Assembly: GCA_002898935.1 (NCBI GenBank)
Contig: BEII01000008.1
Coordinates: 1 to 14,028, forward strand
DNA: 14,028 nt
Direction of reading: 5' to 3'
Origin: a bacterium HR32
Lineage (GTDB): Bacteria; Sysuimicrobiota; Sysuimicrobiia; Sysuimicrobiales; Sysuimicrobiaceae
A program made the position numbers and the translations under genes. Under the pieces are notes generated by a model, which made no database searches, was not told the origin of the DNA, and saw only the letters and a list, made by a program, of their open reading frames with translations. Position 1 is the first letter of the stretch, and every line of letters starts with the position of its first letter. Positions 1-6,376 of the stretch are shown one piece after another.

Positions 1-268
1 GGCGGCGGCCCTCAACCTCCACCACGTACAGCCCAGCCTGCGGAGACAGCCGAACGGCCTCCCGCACCCGCACGGTGCCGCCCACTCCTGTAGGCGAGAG
101 CCGCACGAGCAGGAACCGCGTGAGGAACACGAGCCCGACCACCACCGCGAGGCCGGCCAGCGCACGCAGCAGTGTGGAACCCGCCCCGAACTCTGAGCCC
201 TCCGCCGGCGCGGCCCACACGGGCGCACAGGCTGCCAGCACGGACGCTGCGACGACAGCGGCTCTCAC
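1..268 (-). CDS. fliO: FliO, flagellar export-gate assembly protein (partial, 3' end off window)
   Basis: FliO is a small membrane protein that helps assemble the FliP/FliQ/FliR flagellar type III export gate. 89 codons are visible and the gene runs off the left edge. The GTG start at 268 overlaps the fliY stop in a GTGA (4 bases) and has a GGAGG about 7 bases upstream. The product has a short hydrophobic N-terminus (about residues 3-19, ending VWA-AP, a possible signal-peptidase site), then a transmembrane segment at about residues 33-55, then a cytoplasmic part containing VRVREAVRLSP and LYVVEVEGR. That last pattern is typical of FliO (positively charged strand, L-P, LYxVEV-G-R). Its place directly after fliY fits the usual fliY-fliO-fliP order. 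The identification is by pattern and position only. Residues 11-14 (LAAC) resemble a lipobox. Confidence 0.85.
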   Translation of the reverse strand, partial: MRAAVVAASVLAACAPVWAAPAEGSEFGAGSTLLRALAGLAVVVGLVFLTRFLLVRLSPTGVGGTVRVREAVRLSPQAGLYVVEVEGRR

Positions 269-1248
269 GCGCCGTCCTCCAGCGCCCGACCCAGCCCCCG
301 AAGCCGATGCTCCGGGCTCAGGATCTCCGTGACCCGCACCCCGAAGTTCTCCTCGATGACCACCACCTCGCCCCGCGCGAACAGGCGCTCGTTCACGTAC
401 AGGTCCACCGGCTCGCCTGCGGCCCGCTCCAGCTCGATCACCGCCCCCAGGCCGAGGGACAAGACGTCCCGGATCCGCATCCGCGTCCGGCCCAGCTCCA
501 CGGTGACCTGCAAGGGGACGTCCAGCAGGAGGTCGAGGTTGCGGCCCGGGTGGGGCACCGTACGCGGTTCCAGCGGCTCGAACTCCACCGGACGCGCCGC
601 CGGGGCGTCCGCGGGTGGAGGGGGAGGTGGAGGCGGCGGAGGGCTTCCCGCCACCCGTCGTGCCGCGCGCGTGCCGAGCTCCACCAGCACGGGGAGGACG
701 GCAGCGTCGTACAGCTGGTAGAAGGTGCTCTCCAACAGCCCTTCCACCACCAGGCGGAAGGTCACCCGCACGACCTCCTCGCCGGCAGGCCGCAGGGCTT
801 CCACCGCCTCCTCGTGGTCCAGCACCAGCACCTCGGGCGGGGAGATCGTGACGGTGGCCCCCAGGAACTCGGCCAGGGCGGTGGTGGCGGAGCCCATCAT
901 CTGGTTCATGGCCTCGCCCGCGCCACTCAGCAGCAGCTCCCGGTCCAGCGGCCGCGAGCCGGTGCCGTCTCCGCCCATCATGAGCTCCACCAGCACCCGC
1001 ACGTCCTCCTCGCGCATGAGGAGGAAGCTGCGGCTCTCCACCGCACCCGCGGTGGTCACCCCGACCCCCACGTGTCCGAGGAAGGCGCTCCGGTTTACCG
1101 CGGACCACGAGAGGGACTCGGCCCGTGGGGAGGTGATCTGGACACGGCGGCGGACCAGTTGCGACAGCGCCGTGGCCGCCGACCCCATGGCGATGTTGGA
1201 CACCTCGCCGAGCAGGTCCAGGGGGTCCACTCGCGGCGAGCTAGGCAT
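265..1248 (-). CDS. fliY: FliY, C-ring switch protein with CheC-like phosphatase domain and FliN domain
   Basis: FliY is the C-ring protein that replaces FliN in Bacillota and some other phyla and can also dephosphorylate CheY-P. The 327-residue product has a CheC-like N-terminal part with two copies of the phosphatase signature: E15-x-x-N18 with P41, and E112-x-x-N115 with P138, both with the family spacing of 22 residues between Asn and Pro. A run of ten prolines (203-212) links it to a FliN/SpoA domain at about 235-315 (LLDVPLQVTVELGRTRM, then VDLYVNERLFARGEVVVIEENFGVRV). The ATG at 1248 lies inside the last codons of fliM (8-base overlap), with AGGAGG 9 bases upstream. Unlike Bacillus FliY, there is no N-terminal EIDALL-type CheY-P docking peptide; the protein begins about nine residues before the phosphatase domain. 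Confidence 0.95.
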   Translation of the reverse strand: MPSSPRVDPLDLLGEVSNIAMGSAATALSQLVRRRVQITSPRAESLSWSAVNRSAFLGHVGVGVTTAGAVESRSFLLMREEDVRVLVELMMGGDGTGSRPLDRELLLSGAGEAMNQMMGSATTALAEFLGATVTISPPEVLVLDHEEAVEALRPAGEEVVRVTFRLVVEGLLESTFYQLYDAAVLPVLVELGTRAARRVAGSPPPPPPPPPPADAPAARPVEFEPLEPRTVPHPGRNLDLLLDVPLQVTVELGRTRMRIRDVLSLGLGAVIELERAAGEPVDLYVNERLFARGEVVVIEENFGVRVTEILSPEHRLRGLGRALEDGA

Positions 1249-2218
1249 GGCGGGCTGCCTCCTCCCGGGCCAGGATCTCCACCGCGAGCCGCCGGCCCAC
1301 CCGGCCCGGCCGGGCCCGGAACACCGGAGAGCCCTCTACGAGCACGTCCACAGGCGCGTGCGCCACCCGGTCCAGCCGGATCACGTCGCTGGGCGCCAGC
1401 GCCGCCAGCTCCCCTACCGTCACGTGTGCCCGGCCCAGCTCCACGCGCACGGGCACCGTCACCTCCTCCACGGTCTGCCGCAAGGCCTCTGCCTGGCTCG
1501 TGCGGGAGGGTGCGCGGAACAGGGTCGTGGCGCTCAGGAGGCTCAGGATGGGCTGCAGAAGCAGGTACGGGAGGCACAGGTTCATCCGGTACGACTGCTG
1601 CGGGGTCTCCACCTGGAAGTACACGAGGAGGACGACGTCCGTGGGCCCTGCGATGGGCGCGAACTGGGGGTTCGTCTCCATTCCCAGCAGCACGGGCCGC
1701 ACGTCCACCACGGACTGCCACGCGTCGTGCAGCAAGGGCAGCAGGCGCTGCATGAGGCGTTCCACCAGGCCCCGCTCCAGCTCCGTCAGGGGCCGGGCGG
1801 TGCCCTCCGCCCGGCCGGGGCCGCCCAGCAGCCGGTCCACCATAGCGAGGGCGAAGGCGCCACCCAGTTCCAGCAGCGCGCGGCCCTCCAGCGGTTCCAG
1901 TTTGAACAGGGCGATGACGGTGGGCGTGGGCACCGAGCGGACGAACTCCTCGTAGCTCAGCTGTTCCACCGAGCGCACGGTCACGTGCACGGGGAAGCGC
2001 AGGTGTACGGACAGAGCCATACCCGCCATGCGGGCGAAGGCGCCGTGCAGGATGGAGACGGTGCGGAGCTGGTCCTTGGAGAAGCGGTCGGGTCGGCGGA
2101 AGTCGTACGGCCGCACCGCCCGGCCCGGCTGCGGCGGTTGTGCCACCGTCACGTCGCCCGCCTGCAGGGCCGCCACCAGCTGGTCGATCTCCTGCTGGGA
2201 CAGGAGCTCCCCGCTCAT
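1241..2218 (-). CDS. fliM: FliM, flagellar motor switch protein
   Basis: FliM is the middle C-ring protein that binds CheY-P and passes the switch signal to FliG. The product has 325 residues, close to the usual size. The N-terminal peptide LSQQEIDQL (residues 6-14) is the conserved CheY-P binding motif. The middle domain (about 40-235) contains LLGGPG (130-135), corresponding to the FliM GGxG loop that contacts FliG. The C-terminal SpoA-like domain (about 245-320) contains VPVRVELGRAHVTVGEL and a VLVEGSPVFRARPGRVG strand set. The ATG start overlaps the fliL stop in ATGA, so translation of the two is probably coupled. The 3' end overlaps fliY by 8 bases. Nothing essential appears to be missing. 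Confidence 0.97.
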   Translation of the reverse strand: MSGELLSQQEIDQLVAALQAGDVTVAQPPQPGRAVRPYDFRRPDRFSKDQLRTVSILHGAFARMAGMALSVHLRFPVHVTVRSVEQLSYEEFVRSVPTPTVIALFKLEPLEGRALLELGGAFALAMVDRLLGGPGRAEGTARPLTELERGLVERLMQRLLPLLHDAWQSVVDVRPVLLGMETNPQFAPIAGPTDVVLLVYFQVETPQQSYRMNLCLPYLLLQPILSLLSATTLFRAPSRTSQAEALRQTVEEVTVPVRVELGRAHVTVGELAALAPSDVIRLDRVAHAPVDVLVEGSPVFRARPGRVGRRLAVEILAREEAARHA

Positions 2219-2661
2219 TGGGCCACGAGCTCCGAGAAGTACACCCCGTCCACCCGCAGGGGCGTCTGCGCACCCTCGTTCAGGCGCTCCACCAGCTCCC
2301 GCTCGAGCCGCTCCCGGCCCCCGGCGCTTCGGAGGTCCTCGTAGCGGCGGCCCGTGAGGTGACGGACCACCACGTCCTGCCAGCGGAACTTCTCCTCCGC
2401 CGTTGCCTCCTTGAGCGCCTCACCGCTCAGCGGGCCGTGCACCCGCAGCGCCAGGGTGACCTTCAGATACCGGAAGCCGTCCGCGGGGTCCAGGTTCACT
2501 ACGAAGCTTCCCAGCGGGACCACCGCGGGGTGGAGTTTGGGCTTCGCGTCCCGCGGACGCGCCAGGAGCGCGCCCGCGGCGGCCGCTCCGGCCACCAGAA
2601 CCACCACGAGCACCACCAGCCCCGGCTTCGCGGCCCCGCGCTCGTGCGCCGGTCGTCCCAT
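2215..2661 (-). CDS. fliL: FliL, basal-body/stator-associated membrane protein
   Basis: FliL is a single-pass membrane protein that surrounds or stabilises the stator units near the basal body. I chose the ATG at 2661, giving 148 residues, because GGAGG lies 7 bases upstream; the frame stays open to a TTG at 2694, which lacks a properly spaced ribosome site. Residues 14-34 form the transmembrane helix after a basic N-terminus. The external domain shows the family pattern: PLGSFVVNL (49-57), YLKVTLALRV (65-74), a charged helix with RHLTGRRYEDL (100-110), and a final RELVERLNEG...VDGVYFSELVAQ. It follows motB after a 54-base gap and overlaps fliM by 4 bases. Confidence 0.95.
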   Translation of the reverse strand: MGRPAHERGAAKPGLVVLVVVLVAGAAAAGALLARPRDAKPKLHPAVVPLGSFVVNLDPADGFRYLKVTLALRVHGPLSGEALKEATAEEKFRWQDVVVRHLTGRRYEDLRSAGGRERLERELVERLNEGAQTPLRVDGVYFSELVAQ

Positions 2662-2715
2662 CGCCTCGCCTCCGCGGAAGCGGGTGGCCTGCAACTTCCG
2701 TGCCGGAGGAACGCG
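2662..2715 (-). other. motB-fliL intergenic gap
   Basis: These 54 bases separate the motB stop from the fliL ATG. They hold the fliL ribosome site (GGAGG) next to an 8-bp palindrome (TCCGCGGA) and a weak imperfect hairpin near the motB stop. I see no promoter or T-tract terminator. Confidence 0.5.
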
Positions 2716-3462
2716 TTAGGGGCGCAGGAGGACGATCTCCACCCGCCGGTTCCGCGCCAGGCTGCGCGGGTCGTCCCCGGGTCGCGCCGGCCGCGAGTCG
2801 CCGTAGCCCACGATGGTGAAGCGGGTCCCGTCCGCACCGGAGAGGGCCGCCAGCCGACGGACCACCGCGCCGGCGCGGGCGCTACTGAGCTCCCAGTTGG
2901 ACGGGAACCGGAAGGTCCGGATGGGCCGGCTGTCCGCGTGCCCCTCCACCCGGACCCGCAGGTCTGGCCGGGCCCGCAGCGCTTGCGCCACCGCGCGCAG
3001 CACCGGGTCCGCTTGCGGCCGCAGGTCGGCGCTGGCGGTGTCGAACAGGAGAGGCCCCGCCATGGACACCCGTAGCCCTTCGGGCGTGACCCGCACCTCC
3101 ACCTCGGACCCGAGGCCCGAGGCCAGCACGCGGCGCTGGATGTCTGTCGCAAGACCTTGCAGGAGCTGTTCGGTGGGGTCGACGGCAGGCGTGGGCTGCG
3201 GCGCCTCGCCCTCCAGCACCCCGCTGCCGCCGTCCAGCACGCCGTGGGAGCCGTCCGGCATGCCGAAGGAAGCGGTGGCCGCCCGGAACCCCGCCACCAC
3301 CCTCCGGAACTTGGCCAGGTCCAACTGGGACAGGGAGTACACCATGATGAAGTACGCCATGAGCAGGGTGATCAAGTCCGCGTAGGTCACCAGCCAGCGC
3401 TCCATGCCGCCCCCGTGGCCGTGGCCTCCCCCGCCTCCCGCGTCGCGCCGGCGCCGGCTCAC
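2716..3462 (-). CDS. motB: MotB, flagellar stator protein with peptidoglycan-binding domain
   Basis: MotB anchors the MotA/MotB ion channel to the cell wall. The 248-residue product has one transmembrane segment (about 24-44, WLVTYADLITLLMAYFIMVY), with D29 as the expected ion-binding aspartate. A plug/linker follows (about 45-115). The OmpA-like peptidoglycan-binding domain is at about 120-246, with LLFDTASADLRP, VRVEGHADSRPI (170-181), NWELSSARA (189-197) and NRRVEIVLL near the end. The GTG start overlaps the motA stop in GTGA. The cytoplasmic N-terminus carries an unusual Gly/His-rich tract (residues 9-19). An in-frame ATG at residue 20 would leave too short a leader, so the GTG is preferred. 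I cannot tell from the sequence whether the motor uses protons or sodium. Confidence 0.97.
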   Translation of the reverse strand: MSRRRRDAGGGGGHGHGGGMERWLVTYADLITLLMAYFIMVYSLSQLDLAKFRRVVAGFRAATASFGMPDGSHGVLDGGSGVLEGEAPQPTPAVDPTEQLLQGLATDIQRRVLASGLGSEVEVRVTPEGLRVSMAGPLLFDTASADLRPQADPVLRAVAQALRARPDLRVRVEGHADSRPIRTFRFPSNWELSSARAGAVVRRLAALSGADGTRFTIVGYGDSRPARPGDDPRSLARNRRVEIVLLRP

Positions 3463-4283
3463 CGGGGGCTCACCGCGGGGGAGGGCGCCGACGCCGTAGC
3501 GGTCCCAGACGCCGCCTCACGGCTGACCCTGGCCCGTAGCGCGGGCGGCAGGAACGCCCTCAGCTTCTCCTCGATGACGCGCGGGTTCTCGCCCGCCTGG
3601 ATGGCCAGCACCCCCTCGGTCACCACCTGCCGCAGCAGGACTTCCTCCTGCGAGCGGGCGCGGAGCTTGTTGGCCAGGGGCAGGAACACGAGGTTCGCCA
3701 GCGCCACGCCGTACAGGGTGGCGATGAAGGCCGCGGCCAGCATGTGGCCCAGCTTCGACGGGTCGTCCAGCTGCTGCATCATGTTGATCAGGCTGATCAC
3801 GGTACCGATGATCCCCAGGGTGGGCGAGAAACCCGCCATGGTGCTGTAGATACTCTCCCCAACCCGATGGCGCTCCTCCATGAGCTCCACCTCGGTCTCT
3901 AGGATCTCCCGCACCACCGCGGAGTCGGTGCCGTCCACCACCAGGCGGACGCCTTTGGCCAGGAAGGGGTCTTCGCCCTCCCGGATCTCGCTTTCCAGAC
4001 TCAGCAGGCCCTCGCGGCGGGCCCGGTCTGCGAAGCGGATGAGCCGGTTCATGGTCCCCGGGATGTCCACGGGCCGGTGGAGGAACGCGTGCAGGGTCAC
4101 CCGCGGGAGGTCCAGCACCTGCTTGAGCGAGTACGACACCACCGTGGCGCCCAGCGTGCCACCGAACACCAGCAGGAACGCAGGCACGCTTACGTAGTAC
4201 TCGGGCTTTCCCCCCTTCAGGAGGGCTCCCAGGGCCACGCTGGCCCAGCCCACCACCAGGCCGAGGAGGGTCGCGAGGTCCAT
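3459..4283 (-). CDS. motA: MotA, flagellar stator channel protein
   Basis: MotA forms the ion channel with MotB and pushes on FliG to turn the rotor. It has 274 residues and four hydrophobic segments at about 4-22, 30-50, 147-169 and 182-202. The cytoplasmic loop has the charged torque region around R89/R90 and E97 (ADRARREGLLSLE). P154 in GFSPTLGIIGT and P202 in VFLPLANKL match the two conserved prolines of the family. The ATG starts 3 bases after the flbD stop (TGAAACATG). The upstream ribosome site is weak (GGGTGA close to the start), which suggests reliance on coupling to flbD. The stop overlaps the motB start. The Ala/Ser-rich tail after about residue 255 is not conserved. Confidence 0.97.
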   Translation of the reverse strand: MDLATLLGLVVGWASVALGALLKGGKPEYYVSVPAFLLVFGGTLGATVVSYSLKQVLDLPRVTLHAFLHRPVDIPGTMNRLIRFADRARREGLLSLESEIREGEDPFLAKGVRLVVDGTDSAVVREILETEVELMEERHRVGESIYSTMAGFSPTLGIIGTVISLINMMQQLDDPSKLGHMLAAAFIATLYGVALANLVFLPLANKLRARSQEEVLLRQVVTEGVLAIQAGENPRVIEEKLRAFLPPALRARVSREAASGTATASAPSPAVSPR

Positions 4284-4286
4284 GTT

Positions 4287-4502
4287 TCACCCGTTCCCTT
4301 CGGAGTCGCCGCGTTCGGGGGAGCGGCAGCAAGCCAGCCGGTACGCCAGCACCCGGGCCACCACCTCGTCCACGGACTCGTGCACCACGTAGCGGTGGCC
4401 CGTGGTGAGGGAGATCACCGTGTCCGGGGTAGCCTCCACGGACTCGATGAGCTCCGCGTTGATGACGGTTTCGGTCCCGTTCAGCCGCGTGACTCGGATC
4501 AT
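4287..4502 (-). CDS. flbD: FlbD-family small flagellar protein (SwrD-like)
   Basis: This is the small FlbD/SwrD family found directly before motA in many Bacillota fla operons. In Bacillus subtilis SwrD raises motor power; the biochemical role is unclear. The product has 71 residues. The family pattern is clear: MIRVTRLNG (1-9), ELIESVEATPDTVISLTTG (17-35) and YVVHESVDEVVARV (38-51). The C-terminal extension after residue 55 (ACCRSPERGDSEGNG) has two adjacent cysteines and is not typical. The ATG at 4502 has GGAG about 4 bases upstream, and a strong hairpin (4514-4540) lies just before that. It is followed by motA after 3 bases. Note that this is not the unrelated Caulobacter regulator also called FlbD. 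Confidence 0.92.
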   Translation of the reverse strand: MIRVTRLNGTETVINAELIESVEATPDTVISLTTGHRYVVHESVDEVVARVLAYRLACCRSPERGDSEGNG

Positions 4503-4513
4503 GCGCTCCGGCC

Positions 4514-4540
4514 GGCGGGGCCCCTGACAGGGGCCCCGCC
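4514..4540 (-). promoter_or_regulatory. Strong GC hairpin between flgE and flbD
   Basis: An 11-bp perfect inverted repeat (arms 4514-4524 and 4530-4540, 5-base loop TGTCA on the transcribed strand) lies in the 51-base flgE-flbD gap. No T-run follows it on the minus strand, so it is not a standard intrinsic terminator. Its downstream arm ends 11 bases before the flbD ATG, next to the GGAG ribosome site. It could protect the 3' end of flgE mRNA, partially end transcription, or limit flbD translation. These roles are inferred; only the repeat is seen. Confidence 0.75.
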
Positions 4541-4553
4541 GCTCCCGGAGGGT

Positions 4554-5768
4554 TTATCGGCGCAGGGAGATCAACTCTTGAAGGAGCTCGTCGGAGGTGG
4601 TGATCACCCGGGCGTTGGCCTGAAAGCCCCGCTGGGCCGTGATCATGTTGGTGAACTCCTGTGCCAAGTCCACGTTGGACATCTCCAGGGCACCCGCGGT
4701 GAGGCTGCCCCGGCCGCCCGTGCCGGCCTCGCCCACCGCGGCCGGCCCGGAGTTCGACGACTCCGCGTACAGGTTGCTGCCCGCCTTCATGAGCCCGCCC
4801 GGGTTCGTGAACAGGACCAGCGCCACCTGTCCGATGGTCTGGGTGCGGCCGTTGGAGTACAGGCCGGTGATCACGCCGTTCCCGTCGATGGAGAAGGACT
4901 CCAGGCTCCCCGTCGCGTAGCCGTCCTGGCTGCGGAGCGCGACCGTGGACGCGCCGCCGTACTGGGTCAGCGCCGCGAAGTCCAGCGTGAGACCGAGGGG
5001 AGCTGCCCCTGTCCCGGGGTCGAAGGAGAGGGAGGCCGTCCCGCCGGTGTCCACCACCCCGGAGTCGAGGAAGGTGACGACCCCCGTGCCCACGTCGGTG
5101 CCCTCGTACCGGGCGGTCCAGTCCCACGCGTTGGTTCCCGCCTTCTCGAACTCCACCACCAGCTCGAGCGGGTTCCCCAGGGAGTCGAACACGGTCACGG
5201 TGGTGGTCCACCTGTCCCCCAGGGCGGCACCCGCGTTCAGGTTCCCGCCGAACTGCGCCAGGGTCGTGGCCCGCGGCGGGATCTGGCTGCCCACGGGGAT
5301 GGTGAGCGGCGCCAGCGGGCCCGCGGTGTCCACGGCGCCGGCGGCGTCCGCGGGCCAGCCCATGAGCCGCATCCCGCTGCTGGCGTGCACCAGGGCCCCC
5401 TGGCTGTCCAGGACGATGGCCCCGTCCCGTGTGTAGAACTGCCGCAGCCCGTCGCCCACCACGAGGAACCCGTCGCCCTGGATGGCCAGGTCCGTGAGGT
5501 TACCCGTGTACTGCAGGTTGCCTTGGGTGAACAGGGTGTCCACGCTGCCCACCTGGACCCCCAGACCCACCTGTACCGCGTTGGTCCCGCCCCGCGCCTC
5601 CGACGGCGCCTGCGCGCCCCGGATGGTCTGGCTCAGCATCTCCGCGAAGTTCACACGGCTCGCCTTGAACCCCACGGTGTTCACGTTCGCGATGTTGTTG
5701 CCGATCACGTCCATGCGGACCTGGTGGTTCCGCAGACCGGACACGCCGGCGAACAGAGACCTCAGCAT
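4554..5768 (-). CDS. flgE: FlgE, flagellar hook protein
   Basis: FlgE is the hook subunit, exported through the flagellar type III system and polymerised under the FlgD cap. The product has 404 residues. The N-terminal rod/hook motif is clear (SLFAGVSGLRNHQVRMDVIG at 4-23, then NNIANVNTVGFKASRVNF). The family's LAIQGDGFLVV strand is at about 93-103. A domain resembling FlgE D2 occupies the middle, and the C-terminal rod/hook helix SNVDLAQEFTNMITAQRGFQ begins at about 365, followed by ANARVITTSDELLQELI. The ATG at 5768 has an excellent GAGGAGGGAGGG site upstream. It is one of the few genes here not overlapped by its neighbours: hairpins lie on both sides. It is the only gene in the window with a TAA stop besides motB. 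Confidence 0.98.
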   Translation of the reverse strand: MLRSLFAGVSGLRNHQVRMDVIGNNIANVNTVGFKASRVNFAEMLSQTIRGAQAPSEARGGTNAVQVGLGVQVGSVDTLFTQGNLQYTGNLTDLAIQGDGFLVVGDGLRQFYTRDGAIVLDSQGALVHASSGMRLMGWPADAAGAVDTAGPLAPLTIPVGSQIPPRATTLAQFGGNLNAGAALGDRWTTTVTVFDSLGNPLELVVEFEKAGTNAWDWTARYEGTDVGTGVVTFLDSGVVDTGGTASLSFDPGTGAAPLGLTLDFAALTQYGGASTVALRSQDGYATGSLESFSIDGNGVITGLYSNGRTQTIGQVALVLFTNPGGLMKAGSNLYAESSNSGPAAVGEAGTGGRGSLTAGALEMSNVDLAQEFTNMITAQRGFQANARVITTSDELLQELISLRR

Positions 5769-5785
5769 CCCTCCCTCCTCAGTAG

Positions 5786-5804
5786 GGCCCCCTCCGAGGG
5801 GGCC
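5786..5804 (-). promoter_or_regulatory. GC hairpin upstream of flgE
   Basis: A perfect 8-bp inverted repeat with a 3-base loop (arms 5786-5793 and 5797-5804) sits in the 55-base gap before flgE, about 17 bases upstream of the ATG and just before its ribosome site. It overlaps a 12-bp perfect palindrome at 5799-5810, so two alternative folds are possible. There is no T-tract. It might stabilise the 5' end of a processed flgE message or tune initiation. The repeat is seen directly; the role is inferred. Confidence 0.6.
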
Positions 5805-5823
5805 GGCCCCGGTTGAGTTGCTC

Positions 5824-5982
5824 CTACGCGATCCCCGCGCCGTCGATGTGCGTGAACACCCGGAGCCGGTCCACGGGCAGGACCGTCACCACAGTCCGCT
5901 CCGGCACGCCCACCACGAAGGCACAGCCGTCCACCAGCACCACCGCGCTGTGGCTGCCCCTCTCCCTCGCGGCCTCCACCAC
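5824..5982 (-). CDS. Short TIGR02530-like flagellar operon protein (52 aa, lacks usual N-terminal half)
   Basis: This small gene sits between flgD and flgE, where Bacillota usually carry the 'flagellar operon protein' family TIGR02530, of uncertain function in hook assembly. The 52 residues match the C-terminal half of that family as I know it: VVEAARERG (1-9), VVLVDGCAFVVGVPERTVVT (14-33) and RVFTHIDGAGIA (41-52), equivalent to the family's 'LxDxAFVVSVxxRTVVTA ... VFTNIDSAV'. Family members are normally about twice as long, with a helical KHAxxRL-type N-terminal half that is absent here. An in-frame TGA, the flgD stop at 5989-5991, lies only 6 bases before the first GTG, so no longer start is possible without readthrough. 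The GGGGTGAT before the start is a fair ribosome site. The start could also be the second GTG. Confidence 0.7.
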   Translation of the reverse strand: MVEAARERGSHSAVVLVDGCAFVVGVPERTVVTVLPVDRLRVFTHIDGAGIA

Positions 5983-5988
5983 GCCGGA

Positions 5989-6372
5989 TCACCCCACGAC
6001 CTCCAGCAGCTGGTCCAGGGAGTACGCGCGGCCGTCCACGAGGAGCCGGAAAGCCCCGTCCTCGCGCCGTACGCTGGCCACGACGCCTTCCACCGTGCTG
6101 CCGTCCTCCGCCTGCACCCGCACGCGGCGGCCCACCAGGGCGAAGGCGGCGGCTGCCTCCTGTCGGCGCGCGAGCTCGGCTACGGCCTGCGAGACGTTCT
6201 GCATCTGCTCGAGCGCGCTGAACTGTGCCAGCTGCGCCACGAACTCCCGGTCTGCCAGGGGCTGCAGGGGGTCTTGGTTGCGCAGCTGCGCCACGAGCAG
6301 CCTCAGGAAGTCGTCCTTGCCCAACACCCGCGCGCCCTGCACAGACCGCACGTCCACCGGTTGGACCTGCAC
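5989..6372 (-). CDS. flgD: FlgD, hook-capping scaffold protein (short form)
   Basis: FlgD caps the growing hook and lets FlgE subunits polymerise. I chose the GTG at 6372 (127 residues), because a complete AGGAGGTGAT site lies just upstream. The N-terminal core is characteristic: LGKDDFLRLLVAQLRNQDPL (19-38) is the FlgD signature, followed by EFVAQLAQFSALEQMQNVSQ. After it come a coiled stretch of Ala and Arg and a short beta segment (VGRRVRVQAEDGSTVEGVVA and FRLLVDGRAYSLDQLLEV). The larger C-terminal Ig-like/FlgD domain of proteobacterial FlgD (about 220-230 residues in total) is absent, as is common in Bacillota forms. The gene is 14 bases after fliK and 6 bases before the small protein gene. 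Confidence 0.93.
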   Translation of the reverse strand: MQVQPVDVRSVQGARVLGKDDFLRLLVAQLRNQDPLQPLADREFVAQLAQFSALEQMQNVSQAVAELARRQEAAAAFALVGRRVRVQAEDGSTVEGVVASVRREDGAFRLLVDGRAYSLDQLLEVVG

Positions 6373-6376
6373 GGGT

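Noticed and set aside
2661..2694. TTG at 2694 as the fliL start
   Set aside because: GGAAG lies directly against this TTG, which leaves no spacing, whereas the ATG at 2661 has GGAGG at 7 bases and gives a typical short basic leader.
4503..4553. Intrinsic terminator ending the flgE transcript
   Set aside because: The hairpin is strong, but no T-run follows it on the transcribed strand, and the flagellar genes continue directly downstream.
4077..5816. A 579-codon open frame on the plus strand, antisense to flgE, flbD and motA
   Set aside because: It is a shadow of GC-rich codons. Its product is low-complexity (His, Gly, Arg, Pro) with no recognisable domain, and well-supported genes lie on the other strand. 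The same holds for the plus-strand frames at 172-1755, 725-2344 and 9247-10392.
5989..6080. Resemblance between the FlgD end (LLVDGRAYSL) and the next small protein (VLVDGCAFVV), as if from duplication
   Set aside because: Only about eight residues match, both patterns are normal for their own families, and the flanking residues differ. Chance similarity of short beta strands is more likely.
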